From contig JAKLLA010000011.1 in NCBI GenBank assembly GCA_023150375.1, forward strand, positions 1 through 64,000: a DNA stretch of 64,000 bases, given 5' to 3'. Below, piece by piece: positions 18,166 to 26,110 of the stretch (positions are counted from its first letter, which is position 1; each line of letters starts with the position of its first letter). Origin of the DNA: Burkholderiaceae bacterium (GTDB lineage: Bacteria > Pseudomonadota > Gammaproteobacteria > Burkholderiales > Burkholderiaceae_C). A model generated the notes under the pieces. The model had not been told where the DNA came from. It searched no databases and worked only from the letters and a program-made list of their open reading frames with translations. A program made the position numbers and the translations under genes.

Positions 18166-18183
18166 CGCGGCCGCTCGGCCGCG
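18166..18183. terminator. Hairpin between convergent nnrU and folA
   Basis: CGCGGCC and GGCCGCG (18166-18172 and 18177-18183) form a 7-bp GC stem with a four-base loop in the 28-base gap between two convergent stops. It is placed as a bidirectional terminator but lacks a U-tract, so termination is only suggested. Confidence 0.4.
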
Positions 18184-18184
18184 T

Positions 18185-18700
18185 TCAGGCGGTTGCGGCC
18201 GGTCGCCGCAGGCAGCGCAGGAAGGCGAACTCGAAGTCGTTCGGCGGCGCCGCCCGATGGGTTTCGCGCGCCACCGCCTCGAAGCCGGCGGCGCGCCAGT
18301 CGGGGAAGAAGGCATCGGCGTCGGGCACGGCCAGGTCCAGCTCGGTGAGCAGCAGCTCGTCGGCCAGCGGCAGCGCGGCGCGGTAGAGCTCGGCTCCGCC
18401 GATCACGAAGACGCGCGGCGCATCGCCCGCCGCGGCGCAGGCCTCGGCCAGGCTGCCGGCGCGGCAGGCGCCGTCGGCCGACCAGTGCGCATCGCGCGTG
18501 ACGACGATGTTGCGCCGCCCGGGCAGCGGCCGGAAGCGCGGCGGCAGCGATTCCCAGGTGCGCCGGCCCATGATCACCGCTGCGCCCTGGGTGTGGGCGC
18601 GGAAGTGCTTCAGGTCCTCCGGCAGGTGCCAGGGCAGGGCGTTGGCGCGGCCGATGGCGCGCTCGCGCGCCAGCGCGGCGATCAGGATCAGGCGGCTCAT
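18185..18700 (-). CDS. folA: Dihydrofolate reductase
   Basis: Reduces dihydrofolate to tetrahydrofolate with NADPH in the cytoplasm. The 171 residues fit the family. Recognisable are LILIAALARERAIGRANALPWHLPEDLKHFR (substrate pocket with the acidic residue in the LPEDLKHF helix), VIMGRRTWESLP, the NADPH site GRRNIVVTRD and IGGAELYRAALPLADELLLTEL. The ATG at 18700 overlaps the end of the EamA transporter gene by four bases. Together with thyA just upstream on the same strand it makes the thymidylate cycle: ThyA produces dihydrofolate, which FolA recycles. Confidence 0.95.
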   Translation of the reverse strand: MSRLILIAALARERAIGRANALPWHLPEDLKHFRAHTQGAAVIMGRRTWESLPPRFRPLPGRRNIVVTRDAHWSADGACRAGSLAEACAAAGDAPRVFVIGGAELYRAALPLADELLLTELDLAVPDADAFFPDWRAAGFEAVARETHRAAPPNDFEFAFLRCLRRPAATA

Positions 18701-19638
18701 GGTCGGCGCTCCTGCGGCGTCGGGGGCCGTGGCGGGGTCGATGTGGCGGGCGATGTCGGTGCGGCGGGCGGGCGGCGGATCAGCGCGCTGGCGATGGCGG
18801 TCATGATGCAGGCGGCGGCCAGGGCGTCGGTGAGGGTGGGCACCTCGCCGACGATCGCGGTGGCCGTGGCGATGCCCACCAGCGGCACCGCCATGATCGA
18901 GAAGGCGCTGGCGCTGGGCGGCAGGTTGCGCGCCAGGCCGAACCACAGCACCTGGGCGTAGCCGTAGTTCAGCAGCGCGCCCCAGAGCAGCGAGGCCCAC
19001 ATCGCGCCGGAGAAGCGCGACACGTCGGGCCAGGGCTCGGCCAGCGCGGCGGCGAGCCAGAAGAAGACGCTGCCGAAGATCAGCATCCACACCGTCACCA
19101 CCTCGGTGGGCAGGGCGCTGCGGGTGCGCCGCATCATCACCGTGCCGGCGGCCCAGCCCAGCGCGGCCAGCTGCATCCAGGCCACCCCGAGCGGACGGCC
19201 GGCCAGCCGGCTGAGTTCATGGAAGGACAGCAGCCCCACCGCGGCGACAGCCGCCACCAGCGAGATCAGCACCCGCGGCCCGAGCCGCTCGACGCCCAGC
19301 AGCACGCCGATCAGCACGGTCCACACCGGCATCGTGAAGCCGAGGATGGAGGCCCGGCCCGAAGCCAGCTCCTGCAGCCCCAGGATGGAGAAGAAGTGCC
19401 AGCCGATGATGTTGGGCAGCGTCAGCCAGAGCACCGCGGCCCATTCACGCCTCGGCAGGCGCAGGCCCGGGCCACGCCAGATGAAGTACAGCGCCAGCGC
19501 CAGCGCGCCGCCGCTCATCGTGAAGGCGCGGAACCACAGCGGTGTCAGCTCCCGCAGCGAGAACTTCATCATCGGCCAGTTGGTGCCCCACATCAGCGTG
19601 AGCAGCACCAGCATGCCGAGCTGGCGGGGTTGCAGCAT
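18697..19638 (-). CDS. EamA/DMT-family transporter
   Basis: Ten-helix drug/metabolite transporter of 313 residues built from two EamA repeats. The first repeat starts at LLTLMWGTNWPMMKFSLRELTPLWFRAFTM and the second near VAWMQLAALGWAAGTVMMRRT. The C-terminus is a Pro/Thr-rich cytoplasmic tail. The substrate is unknown; members export amino acids, purines or other metabolites. It lies between thyA (18 bases away) and folA (4-base overlap), so it is probably cotranscribed with the thymidylate genes, which may be synteny rather than function. Confidence 0.85.
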   Translation of the reverse strand: MLQPRQLGMLVLLTLMWGTNWPMMKFSLRELTPLWFRAFTMSGGALALALYFIWRGPGLRLPRREWAAVLWLTLPNIIGWHFFSILGLQELASGRASILGFTMPVWTVLIGVLLGVERLGPRVLISLVAAVAAVGLLSFHELSRLAGRPLGVAWMQLAALGWAAGTVMMRRTRSALPTEVVTVWMLIFGSVFFWLAAALAEPWPDVSRFSGAMWASLLWGALLNYGYAQVLWFGLARNLPPSASAFSIMAVPLVGIATATAIVGEVPTLTDALAAACIMTAIASALIRRPPAAPTSPATSTPPRPPTPQERRP

Positions 19639-19656
19639 CGTGGCGGGCCGGGCCGG

Positions 19657-20490
19657 TCAGACCGCCACCGGCGCCTTGATGGCGGGGTGGTGCCGGTAGT
19701 CGCGCACCTCGAAGTCCTCGAGCTCGTAGTCGAAGATCGAGGCCGGCCGGCGCCGCAGGTGCAGCGTCGGGTAGGGCAGGGGTTCGCGCGCCAGCTGAGT
19801 CTGCACCTGCTCGGCGTGGTTGTCGTAGATGTGGCAGTCGCCGCCGGTCCAGATGAAGTCGCCCACCGCCAGGTCGCACTGCTGCGCCAGCATGTGGGTC
19901 AGCAGCGCGTAGCTGGCGATGTTGAAGGGCACGCCCAGGAAGAGGTCGGCGCTGCGCTGGTAGAGCTGGCAGCTCAGGCGGCCCTCGGCGACGTAGAACT
20001 GGAAGAAGGCGTGGCAGGGCATCAGCGCCATCTGGTCGAGCTCGGCGACGTTCCAGGCGCTCACCACGATGCGGCGGCTGTCCGGGTTGGTCCGCAGCTG
20101 CTGCACGACCTGGGCGATCTGGTCGATGTGGCCGCCGTCGGGCGTCGGCCAGCTGCGCCACTGCACGCCGTAGACCGGGCCCAGGTCGCCGTCCGGGCGG
20201 GCCCACTCGTCCCAGATGGTGCAGCCGCGCTCCTGCAGCCACTTCACGTTGCGCCCGCCCTGCAGGAACCAGAGCAGCTCGACGATCACCGCCTTCAGGA
20301 AGACCTTCTTGGTGGTCACCAGCGGGAAGCCCTCGCGCAGGTCGAAGCGCATCTGGTGGCCGAACACGCTGCGCGTGCCGGTGCCGGTGCGGTCGCCCTT
20401 GGCCACGCCGTGTTCCCAGACGTGGCGCAGCAGGTCTTCGTACTGGCGACGTACCGGACGGTTCGCGGCAGGGGGCGTGATGTCGGTCAT
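19657..20490 (-). CDS. thyA: Thymidylate synthase
   Basis: Methylates dUMP to dTMP using methylene-tetrahydrofolate. The 277 residues contain all family blocks: [21 protein letters not shown] (folate/dUMP phosphate Arg), the catalytic Cys159 in [32 protein letters not shown] and the C-terminal IKAPVAV that closes over the active site. A 10-residue N-terminal extension precedes the usual start. It heads a thyA-EamA-folA unit on the minus strand. A short AGGCGCC/GGCGCCT hairpin at 20520-20539 lies 30 bases upstream of the ATG, possibly the end of the PilZ transcript. Confidence 0.96.
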   Translation of the reverse strand: MTDITPPAANRPVRRQYEDLLRHVWEHGVAKGDRTGTGTRSVFGHQMRFDLREGFPLVTTKKVFLKAVIVELLWFLQGGRNVKWLQERGCTIWDEWARPDGDLGPVYGVQWRSWPTPDGGHIDQIAQVVQQLRTNPDSRRIVVSAWNVAELDQMALMPCHAFFQFYVAEGRLSCQLYQRSADLFLGVPFNIASYALLTHMLAQQCDLAVGDFIWTGGDCHIYDNHAEQVQTQLAREPLPYPTLHLRRRPASIFDYELEDFEVRDYRHHPAIKAPVAV

Positions 20491-20594
20491 GGCGACGGCC
20501 GGAAAAAACCGGAGATTCTAGGCGCCGACCCGGGCGCCTGCTCCCACCGGGCCGCGCGGCTGCGGGCTTCGCCGGACTGCGGGGACGGGCCGGT

Positions 20595-20963
20595 TCAGAG
20601 CCCCATGCGCAGCCTGCGCACCCACATGTGCAGGAAGTGCTGGGCCTGCGGGCCGATGTTGGACCACACGCCGCCGATGCGGAAGTCGTGCCCCTGCATG
20701 ACCACGAACATCACCCGCAGCGTGGCCGGCACCGCCAGCACGCGGCCGGGGTCCTCGAGGTCGGGCACACCCAGGGTGAGCTGCAGGGTGCTGCGAGCCT
20801 GGGCGCAGTAGTCCGACTGCAGGCCGATGCCGCTTTCCGAGATGTCGCGCACCTTGGCGTCGAAGTGGCGGCCGTCCGGCAACTCGATGCGCGCCCGCCA
20901 GGACACGTTGTAGCGGGGCTCGCGGCGGGCGTCGATCGGCTGGTCGAGTCGGGGCGTGGTCAT
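20595..20963 (-). CDS. PilZ-domain protein
   Basis: A single-domain candidate c-di-GMP receptor of 122 residues. The N-terminal arginine motif ARREPRYNVSWRA (12-24) and the DISESGIGL block (40-48) give the two ligand-binding segments of PilZ proteins (RxxxR and DxSxxG). The C-terminus ends in a basic FLHMWVRRLRMGL. There is no other domain, so it probably acts by binding a partner protein. The window also encodes a GGDEF cyclase (57739-59637). ATG 20963 was chosen for the complete motif; an open upstream frame carries no homology. It stands alone between thyA and the ABC exporter. Confidence 0.85.
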   Translation of the reverse strand: MTTPRLDQPIDARREPRYNVSWRARIELPDGRHFDAKVRDISESGIGLQSDYCAQARSTLQLTLGVPDLEDPGRVLAVPATLRVMFVVMQGHDFRIGGVWSNIGPQAQHFLHMWVRRLRMGL

Positions 20964-21042
20964 CGGCGGGGCAGAACGGACGATGGGCGCACGATACACC
21001 CTGATACCTGTCCGTGACCTGTCTGTGCGGCATATCGGCTGC

Positions 21043-22884
21043 TCAGCCGGCGTTCTGTAGCGCAACGGTGTCGAACTGCATCGCGGCCAGCCGGGCGTAC
21101 AGGCCGCCGCGTTCGACCAGCTCGGCATGCCGGCCGGTCTCGACGATGCGTCCGTGCTCGAGCACCACGATGCGGTCGGCGCGCTGCACCGTGGCCAGGC
21201 GGTGCGCGATGACCAGCGTGGTGCGCCCGACCATGGCGGCCTCCAGGGCGGCCTGCACCATGCGCTCGCTCTCGGCGTCCAGTGCGCTGGTGGCCTCGTC
21301 GAGCAGCAGCAGCGGCGGGTTCTTCAGGATGGCCCGCGCGATCGCGATGCGCTGGCGCTGCCCGCCCGACAGGCGCACGCCGCGCTCGCCCAGGAAGGTG
21401 GCGTAGCCCTGCGGCAGCGCGCTGATGAAGTCGTGCGCGAAGGCGGCCCGGGCGGCGGCGATCACCTCGGCGTCGCTGGCGTCGGGGCGGCCGTAGCGGA
21501 TGTTCTCCAGCGCGTCGGCCGAGAACAGCGTGCTGTCCTGCGGCACCAGGCCGATGCGTGCGCGCAGGTCCTGCAGGGCCGCCTCGTGCACCGGCACGCC
21601 GTCCACCGCCACCGTGCCGGTCTGTGCGTCGTAGAAGCGCAGCAGGAGCTGGAACAGCGTGCTCTTGCCGGCCCCGCTGGGGCCCACCAGCGCCACTGTC
21701 TCGCCGGGGCGCACCTGCAGATCGATGCCGTCCAGCGCCGGCGTGCCCGGCCGCGAGGGGTAGTGGAAGCGCACCCCCGTCAGCCGCACCGCCGAGCCGC
21801 CCAGCGCCGGCGGCAGCGCCTGCGGCACGGCAGGCTCGGCCACCGGCGAGCGCGCCGCCAGCAGCTCCATGAGGCGCTCGGTGGCGCCGGCCGCGCGCAG
21901 CAGGTCGCCCCAGACCTCCGAGAGCACCGCCACGCTGCTGACCAGCAGGATCACGTAGAGCACGGTCTGGCCCAGCTGGCCGGCGCTGCGCTCGCCGCGG
22001 ATCACCGCCTGAGTACCCTGGAACAGGCCCCAGAGCAGCGCGCCGAAGGTGGCGGCGATGATGAAGGCCACCAGGAAGGCGCGCACCCGGGTGCGCCTGC
22101 GCGCGGTCTCGAAGGCCTGCTCGGTGGAGGTGGCGAAGCGCTGGGCCTCGCGCGCCTCCTGGGTGTAGCTCTGCACCACCGGGATGGCGTTGAGCACCTC
22201 GGCGGCGATGGCGCTGGAGTCGGCCACCCGGTCCTGGCTGGCGCGGCTGAGGCGGCGCACCCGCCGCCCGATCAGCAGGCTGGGCAGCACCACCACGATC
22301 AGGATGCCCAGCACCTGGATCATCACCGTCGGGTGGGTGAACACCAGCATCACCAGCGCGCCCAGTCCCATCACGCTGTTGCGCAGGCCCAGGCTGAGGC
22401 TGGAGCCCACGACGGTCTGCACCAGCGTCGTGTCGGTGGTCAGGCGCGACAGCACTTCGCCGGTGCGGGTGGTCTCGAAGAACTCCGGGCTCTGGCGCAG
22501 CACATGCGCGTACACCGCGCTGCGCAGGTCGGCGGTGACGCGCTCGCCGATCCAGCTCACGAGGTAGAAGCGTGCCGCCGAGAACAGCGCCAGCGCCGCG
22601 CCGACGCCGAACAGCGCCAGGAAGTGCCCGCGCAGCGCCATCACCCTTGCGCCGGGGTCGGCGGCCACCAGGCCCTCGTCGACCAGGCTGCGCAGCGCCA
22701 GCGGAAAGACCAGCGTCGCGCCGGCGGCCAGCAGCAGGAACAGCCCGGCCAGCGCGACCCGGCCGCGGTAGGGCCGCACGAAGGGCAGCAGGCCGGAGAG
22801 CGAGCGCACCGGGCGCCGGGCGCGTTCGGCATCGGCGCCGGCGGCGCTCAGGCCGGCAGCCAGGGTGGAGGACGAGGAAGCCAT
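21043..22884 (-). CDS. ABC exporter half-transporter (MsbA/BmrA-like)
   Basis: A fused membrane-ATPase exporter of 613 residues that should work as a homodimer. An N-terminal six-helix domain (about 45-320) carries the exporter coupling pattern SPEFFETTRTGEVLSRLTTDT. The ATPase domain has Walker A GPSGAGKST, the signature LSGGQRQRIAIARAIL, Walker B LLLLDEATSALD and the switch His in VIAHRL. The start was set at the ATG at 22884 (MASSSSTLAAG), close to the first helix. Substrates of this group range from lipids to drugs. It is divergent from the exonuclease III gene. Confidence 0.9.
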   Translation of the reverse strand: MASSSSTLAAGLSAAGADAERARRPVRSLSGLLPFVRPYRGRVALAGLFLLLAAGATLVFPLALRSLVDEGLVAADPGARVMALRGHFLALFGVGAALALFSAARFYLVSWIGERVTADLRSAVYAHVLRQSPEFFETTRTGEVLSRLTTDTTLVQTVVGSSLSLGLRNSVMGLGALVMLVFTHPTVMIQVLGILIVVVLPSLLIGRRVRRLSRASQDRVADSSAIAAEVLNAIPVVQSYTQEAREAQRFATSTEQAFETARRRTRVRAFLVAFIIAATFGALLWGLFQGTQAVIRGERSAGQLGQTVLYVILLVSSVAVLSEVWGDLLRAAGATERLMELLAARSPVAEPAVPQALPPALGGSAVRLTGVRFHYPSRPGTPALDGIDLQVRPGETVALVGPSGAGKSTLFQLLLRFYDAQTGTVAVDGVPVHEAALQDLRARIGLVPQDSTLFSADALENIRYGRPDASDAEVIAAARAAFAHDFISALPQGYATFLGERGVRLSGGQRQRIAIARAILKNPPLLLLDEATSALDAESERMVQAALEAAMVGRTTLVIAHRLATVQRADRIVVLEHGRIVETGRHAELVERGGLYARLAAMQFDTVALQNAG

Positions 22885-22997
22885 GCGGCCAGTGTAGGCA
22901 GGCGCGGTGAAAGTCGTGCGCCGGGCCTTTCGGGTCCGGCGCGCCCGCTGTCCGGCCGAGGCTGGTATGGTCGCGCCCGCAGCCTGTCCCACCGACC

Positions 22998-23822
22998 ATG
23001 AAGATCTACTCCTGGAACGTCAACGGCATCCGCGCCGTGATCAAGAAGGGCCTGTTCACGCCCTTCGTCGACGCCCACCGGCCCGACATCCTCTGCCTGC
23101 AGGAGACCAAGGCCGAGCGCGGCCAGGTGGCCATCGACCTGCCCGGCTACCACGAGGTCTGGAACTCGGCGGTGAAGAAGGGCTACGCCGGCACCGCGAT
23201 CTTCAGCCGCGCCAAGCCGCTGTCGGTGGTGCTGGGCTTCCCGCCGGAGTTCGCCGGCCGCTGGGAGTTCGGCGACGAGCTGTACGGCAACGCCAACGAG
23301 GAAGGCCGCGTCATCACCGCCGAGTTCGAGCACTTCTTCGTCGTCACCGTCTACACCCCCAACGCCAAGGACGACCTGAGCCGCCTGGCGCTGCGCCACC
23401 GGCACTGGGACCCGGCCTTCCTGGCCTGGTGCCTGGAGCTGCAGAAGACCAAGCCGGTGGTGTTCTGCGGCGACCTGAACGTGGCGCACACCGAGCTGGA
23501 CCTGGCCAACCCCAGGCCCAACCGGGGCAAGAAGGGTTTCACCGACGAGGAGCGCGAAGGCTTCCAGCACTTCGTCGACGCCGGCTTCGTCGACACCCTG
23601 CGCCTGTTCAGGCAGGGCAACGGCCACTACAGCTGGTGGAGCCAGCGCAGCAACGCGCGCGAGAAGAACGTGGGCTGGAGGATCGACTACGTGCTCGTCT
23701 CCCCGGCGCTGCGCCCGGCGGTGGTGGACGCCGCGATCCATGCCGAGGTGATGGGCAGCGACCACTGCCCGGTGAGCGTGACGCTGGATCCGGCCCGGCT
23801 GGGCGGCGGATCGAGGGACTGA
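22998..23822 (+). CDS. xth: Exodeoxyribonuclease III (AP endonuclease)
   Basis: Repairs abasic sites and trims 3' ends of DNA. The 274 residues show the complete ExoIII/AP-endonuclease fold: MKIYSWNVNGIRA (Asn7), ILCLQETKAE (Glu36, metal ligand), VYTPNAKDD, CGDLNVAHTELDL and the closing GSDHCPVSV with the catalytic His. WRIDYVLVSPAL precedes the last motif. It is a single gene divergent from the ABC exporter (113 bases apart) and convergent with the lipoprotein gene. A short glycine-rich tail GGGSRD follows the domain. Confidence 0.95.
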   Translation: MKIYSWNVNGIRAVIKKGLFTPFVDAHRPDILCLQETKAERGQVAIDLPGYHEVWNSAVKKGYAGTAIFSRAKPLSVVLGFPPEFAGRWEFGDELYGNANEEGRVITAEFEHFFVVTVYTPNAKDDLSRLALRHRHWDPAFLAWCLELQKTKPVVFCGDLNVAHTELDLANPRPNRGKKGFTDEEREGFQHFVDAGFVDTLRLFRQGNGHYSWWSQRSNAREKNVGWRIDYVLVSPALRPAVVDAAIHAEVMGSDHCPVSVTLDPARLGGGSRD

Positions 23823-23871
23823 TCGAGGGGCCGACGCCTGGCCAGGCCATGCACCGGCGCGCCGATGCGGC

Positions 23872-24657
23872 TCAGCGGAACTCGAGGGCCAGCCCCAGGT
23901 AGGGGCCGCGGGTGTCGGCCTCGAAGCGGGTGTTCCAGTCGCCCGGGGTGGCGGCGCTGAGCGAGCGGCGCGCCCAGCCCAGGCGCAGCCGCACCGGCTC
24001 GGCCAGGGTCAGCGCCAGACCCAGGTCGACCTGTGAGGAGTCGATCGTGTGCCGCATGCCGCCCGACCAGCGGCCCAGCGTGCCGGCGGCGCCGGCCTCC
24101 AGTGCCAGCGCCGGCAGGGCCTGCCAGCGCGCGCGCAGGCCGCCGGAGGGGCCGATGCTGTGGAAGTCCCAGCGCCAGGTCTGCGGCGGGTCGGTCGCCA
24201 GCGCGCTGGCCCAGCGCAGGCGCGACCAGGCCACGCCGGCAAACCACTGCAGCTGCACCGGGCGGTCCGCGAAGAGCCGGTGGTTGTAGCCGAGGAAGCC
24301 CTGCTGCACCGTGGCGCGCTGGCGCAGGTCGAGCGGGCCGGTGAGCAGGCGCGCGTCGCGCACCCGCACCGACTCGCCGTCCGCCAGGTGCTGGCGCGAG
24401 GTCGCCCGGTAGCCCTCGAAGCGCGCCTGCAGCCCGCCGGCGCCACCCGGCTGGAAACGCCACACCGCATCCAGCGACCCCGAGGCGACGTCGTTGCCCC
24501 GGATGCGCAACGGCTCGCTGCCGCAGCCGCCCAGCAGGGCGGCCGACAGGGCCATCGAAAGGGCCATCGAGAGGGCCTTCGGCTGGGTGGTCGGCAGGAC
24601 GGTCGGCAGGCCCGCCCCACGGACCAGGCCCCGACGGGTGATCGGCCGGATGTTCAT
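23872..24657 (-). CDS. Putative outer-membrane lipoprotein, unknown function
   Basis: A 261-residue protein with a basic, double-arginine N-terminus (MNIRPITRRGLVRG), a repetitive hydrophobic stretch and a lipobox LLGGC, so it is likely lipidated at that Cys. The mature part is rich in Trp, Arg and Leu with alternating short strands (VQLQWFAGVAWSRLRWAS, LRLGWARRSL) and ends in Phe-Arg after LGLALEF, which recalls a small beta-barrel or lipocalin-like shell. No named family was recognised. It is the last gene downstream of the AttH-like gene (about 140 bases apart) on the same strand and may belong to that export system. Confidence 0.65.
   Translation of the reverse strand: MNIRPITRRGLVRGAGLPTVLPTTQPKALSMALSMALSAALLGGCGSEPLRIRGNDVASGSLDAVWRFQPGGAGGLQARFEGYRATSRQHLADGESVRVRDARLLTGPLDLRQRATVQQGFLGYNHRLFADRPVQLQWFAGVAWSRLRWASALATDPPQTWRWDFHSIGPSGGLRARWQALPALALEAGAAGTLGRWSGGMRHTIDSSQVDLGLALTLAEPVRLRLGWARRSLSAATPGDWNTRFEADTRGPYLGLALEFR
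24548..24577. repeat. 12-bp tandem repeat in the lipoprotein leader
   Basis: AGGGCCATCGAA (24548-24559) and AGGGCCATCGAG (24560-24571) are near-identical, and a third half copy follows. On the minus strand they encode repeated MALS units in the signal-peptide core. A second direct repeat, GGTCGGCAGG, lies nearby at 24589-24598 and 24601-24610. The array could change length by slippage in steps of four residues. Confidence 0.7.
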
Positions 24658-24796
24658 GTTCGCTTCTCCCCTGGCAGTGGGGTCACCTTCGCGCGGTCGG
24701 GTCGGCCGGCCCGCGGGTGACGTGGCCGGCATTCTGGCGCGCCGGGCGGTGCTCGGGAGCGGGCGGTGACAGTCTGTTGCCGCTGGCGCGCGGCCG

Positions 24797-26110
24797 CTAC
24801 AGCCGCAGCCGGGCGGCGTAGCCGGTCATCTCCAGGTAGCCCAGGCCGACGCGGCGCCCCGTGGCCTCGTCGAGCAGCTCGCTCAGGCCCTCCCAGTAGA
24901 CCGTGCCGGTGGAGGCACGGCTGTCGAGTTCCTGGTCGTCGGCCAGGGCCTGCACGACGAAGCGGCCCACCGGGGTCTCGACGCGCCACTGCACCGGGTA
25001 GCGCAGCGGCTGGGCGTGGCGGCTGCTGGTCCAGTGGCGCAGCGGGGTGAAGCGCAGTGCGTCGGCCGCGAAGGCGCGCGTGACGCCGCCGGCCGGCCGC
25101 CAGGAGCCGCCGGCCCAGAGCGTCGCGCCGGCCGGGTGGCCCTCGGGGCGGCGCAGGCGGAAGGCGGTGAGCGCGCTGCCGTCGAAGAGGTTCATGCCGA
25201 TCCAGTCCCAGCCCTCGGCCTCGGGGTCGAGCAGGGTCTCGCTCCACTCGTGGTCCAGCCAGGCGCGGCCTTCCAGCGGCTGCGCGGCCCCGCCGTCCAG
25301 GGCCAGGCGGGCGCGCACGGCCAGCTGCGGCTGGCTGTAGTAGAAGCTGGCCTGCGCCGGCCGCGGGCCCTTGCGCGACCAGCCGGCATCGCCCTGCAGC
25401 AGCAGCGGCTGGCGGGCGCTCAGCTCGACCTCGAGCGCGAAGGCGGCGCTGCGGCTGTCGACGCGGCCGAGGTAGCGGCTGGGGTCCTGCCGGGTCGGGT
25501 CGAAGCCGCCGGGCGCGCCGCCCTCGCGCTCCAGCGACCAGCGCGTGCCGGCGTGCAGGTGCACCCGGGTGTCGCCGACGGCGGCCTCGGCCAGCCCGAA
25601 GCCGGCACGGGCGATGCGCTGGTCGTGGCGCAGCGTCTTCGTCGCCAGGTCGGTGACGGCGGCGTGGGCGAAGACGAGCTGGCGCGCCGCGAAAGTGCTG
25701 CGCGAGTCGCGCGCCAGATCGCTGCGCTGGCGGAAGAAGGTGAGCTGGAAGCCGTGGCGCGGCAGCGGCGCGGCGCTGTCGGCGGCCTCGCCCAGCCAGC
25801 CGGTGACATACCACCACTCGGTGCGCCAGTCCGGGTGCGCACCGAAGTCGGCCGGAAAGCGCAGCGGCCGCGGCCCGGCGCCGGCGGGCCCGGTGGGCGC
25901 TGGCGCCGGCTGCGCCGCGGCGGGCGCGCCCGTGGCCAGGCCGGCCAGGCCCGTCAGGCCCGTCAGACCCGTCATCCCGGTCAACGTCGGCAGGGCCGCG
26001 AGCCAGCGGCGGCGCGGCCAGCCGCCGGACGGCGGGGCGTTCGGTGCGTCCGGTGAATTCGGGGCGTTCAGGGGGCTCGGGGCGTTCGAGGGGGGCGGGG
26101 TCGGGCTCAC
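24797..26110 (-). CDS. Lipocalin-like AttH/CrtC-family protein
   Basis: A 437-residue exported protein. After a Pro/Asn-rich leader, PRRRWLAALPTL starts a hydrophobic segment that may be a Tat-type signal (twin Arg). The mature part opens with FPADFGAHPDWRTEWWYVTGWL and contains LVFAHAAVTDL, AWLDHEWSET and DWIGMNLFDGSALTAFRLR, the pattern of the AttH/CrtC lipocalin superfamily. Carotenoid hydratase is one member, but no carotenoid genes are here and the partner is a FtsX transporter, as for Agrobacterium AttH, so an envelope transport role is more likely. GTG 26110 overlaps the FtsX stop and has an ideal AAGGAGG; the frame stays open upstream only as a shadow. Confidence 0.8.
   Translation of the reverse strand: MSPTPPPSNAPSPLNAPNSPDAPNAPPSGGWPRRRWLAALPTLTGMTGLTGLTGLAGLATGAPAAAQPAPAPTGPAGAGPRPLRFPADFGAHPDWRTEWWYVTGWLGEAADSAAPLPRHGFQLTFFRQRSDLARDSRSTFAARQLVFAHAAVTDLATKTLRHDQRIARAGFGLAEAAVGDTRVHLHAGTRWSLEREGGAPGGFDPTRQDPSRYLGRVDSRSAAFALEVELSARQPLLLQGDAGWSRKGPRPAQASFYYSQPQLAVRARLALDGGAAQPLEGRAWLDHEWSETLLDPEAEGWDWIGMNLFDGSALTAFRLRRPEGHPAGATLWAGGSWRPAGGVTRAFAADALRFTPLRHWTSSRHAQPLRYPVQWRVETPVGRFVVQALADDQELDSRASTGTVYWEGLSELLDEATGRRVGLGYLEMTGYAARLRL
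25935..25985. repeat. 9-bp tandem repeat in the AttH-like leader
   Basis: Five to six imperfect copies of a GTCAGGCCC-like 9-mer encode the TGLTGLTGLAGLA stretch of the signal peptide h-region. It resembles the repeat in the adjacent lipoprotein gene: both lie in export signals and both preserve the frame on expansion. Confidence 0.65.

Noticed and set aside
24797-26110. Carotenoid 1,2-hydratase (CrtC) assignment
   Set aside because: The lipocalin fold is shared, but no crt or bch genes are present and the neighbours are FtsX-type export genes, so AttH-like is the better call.
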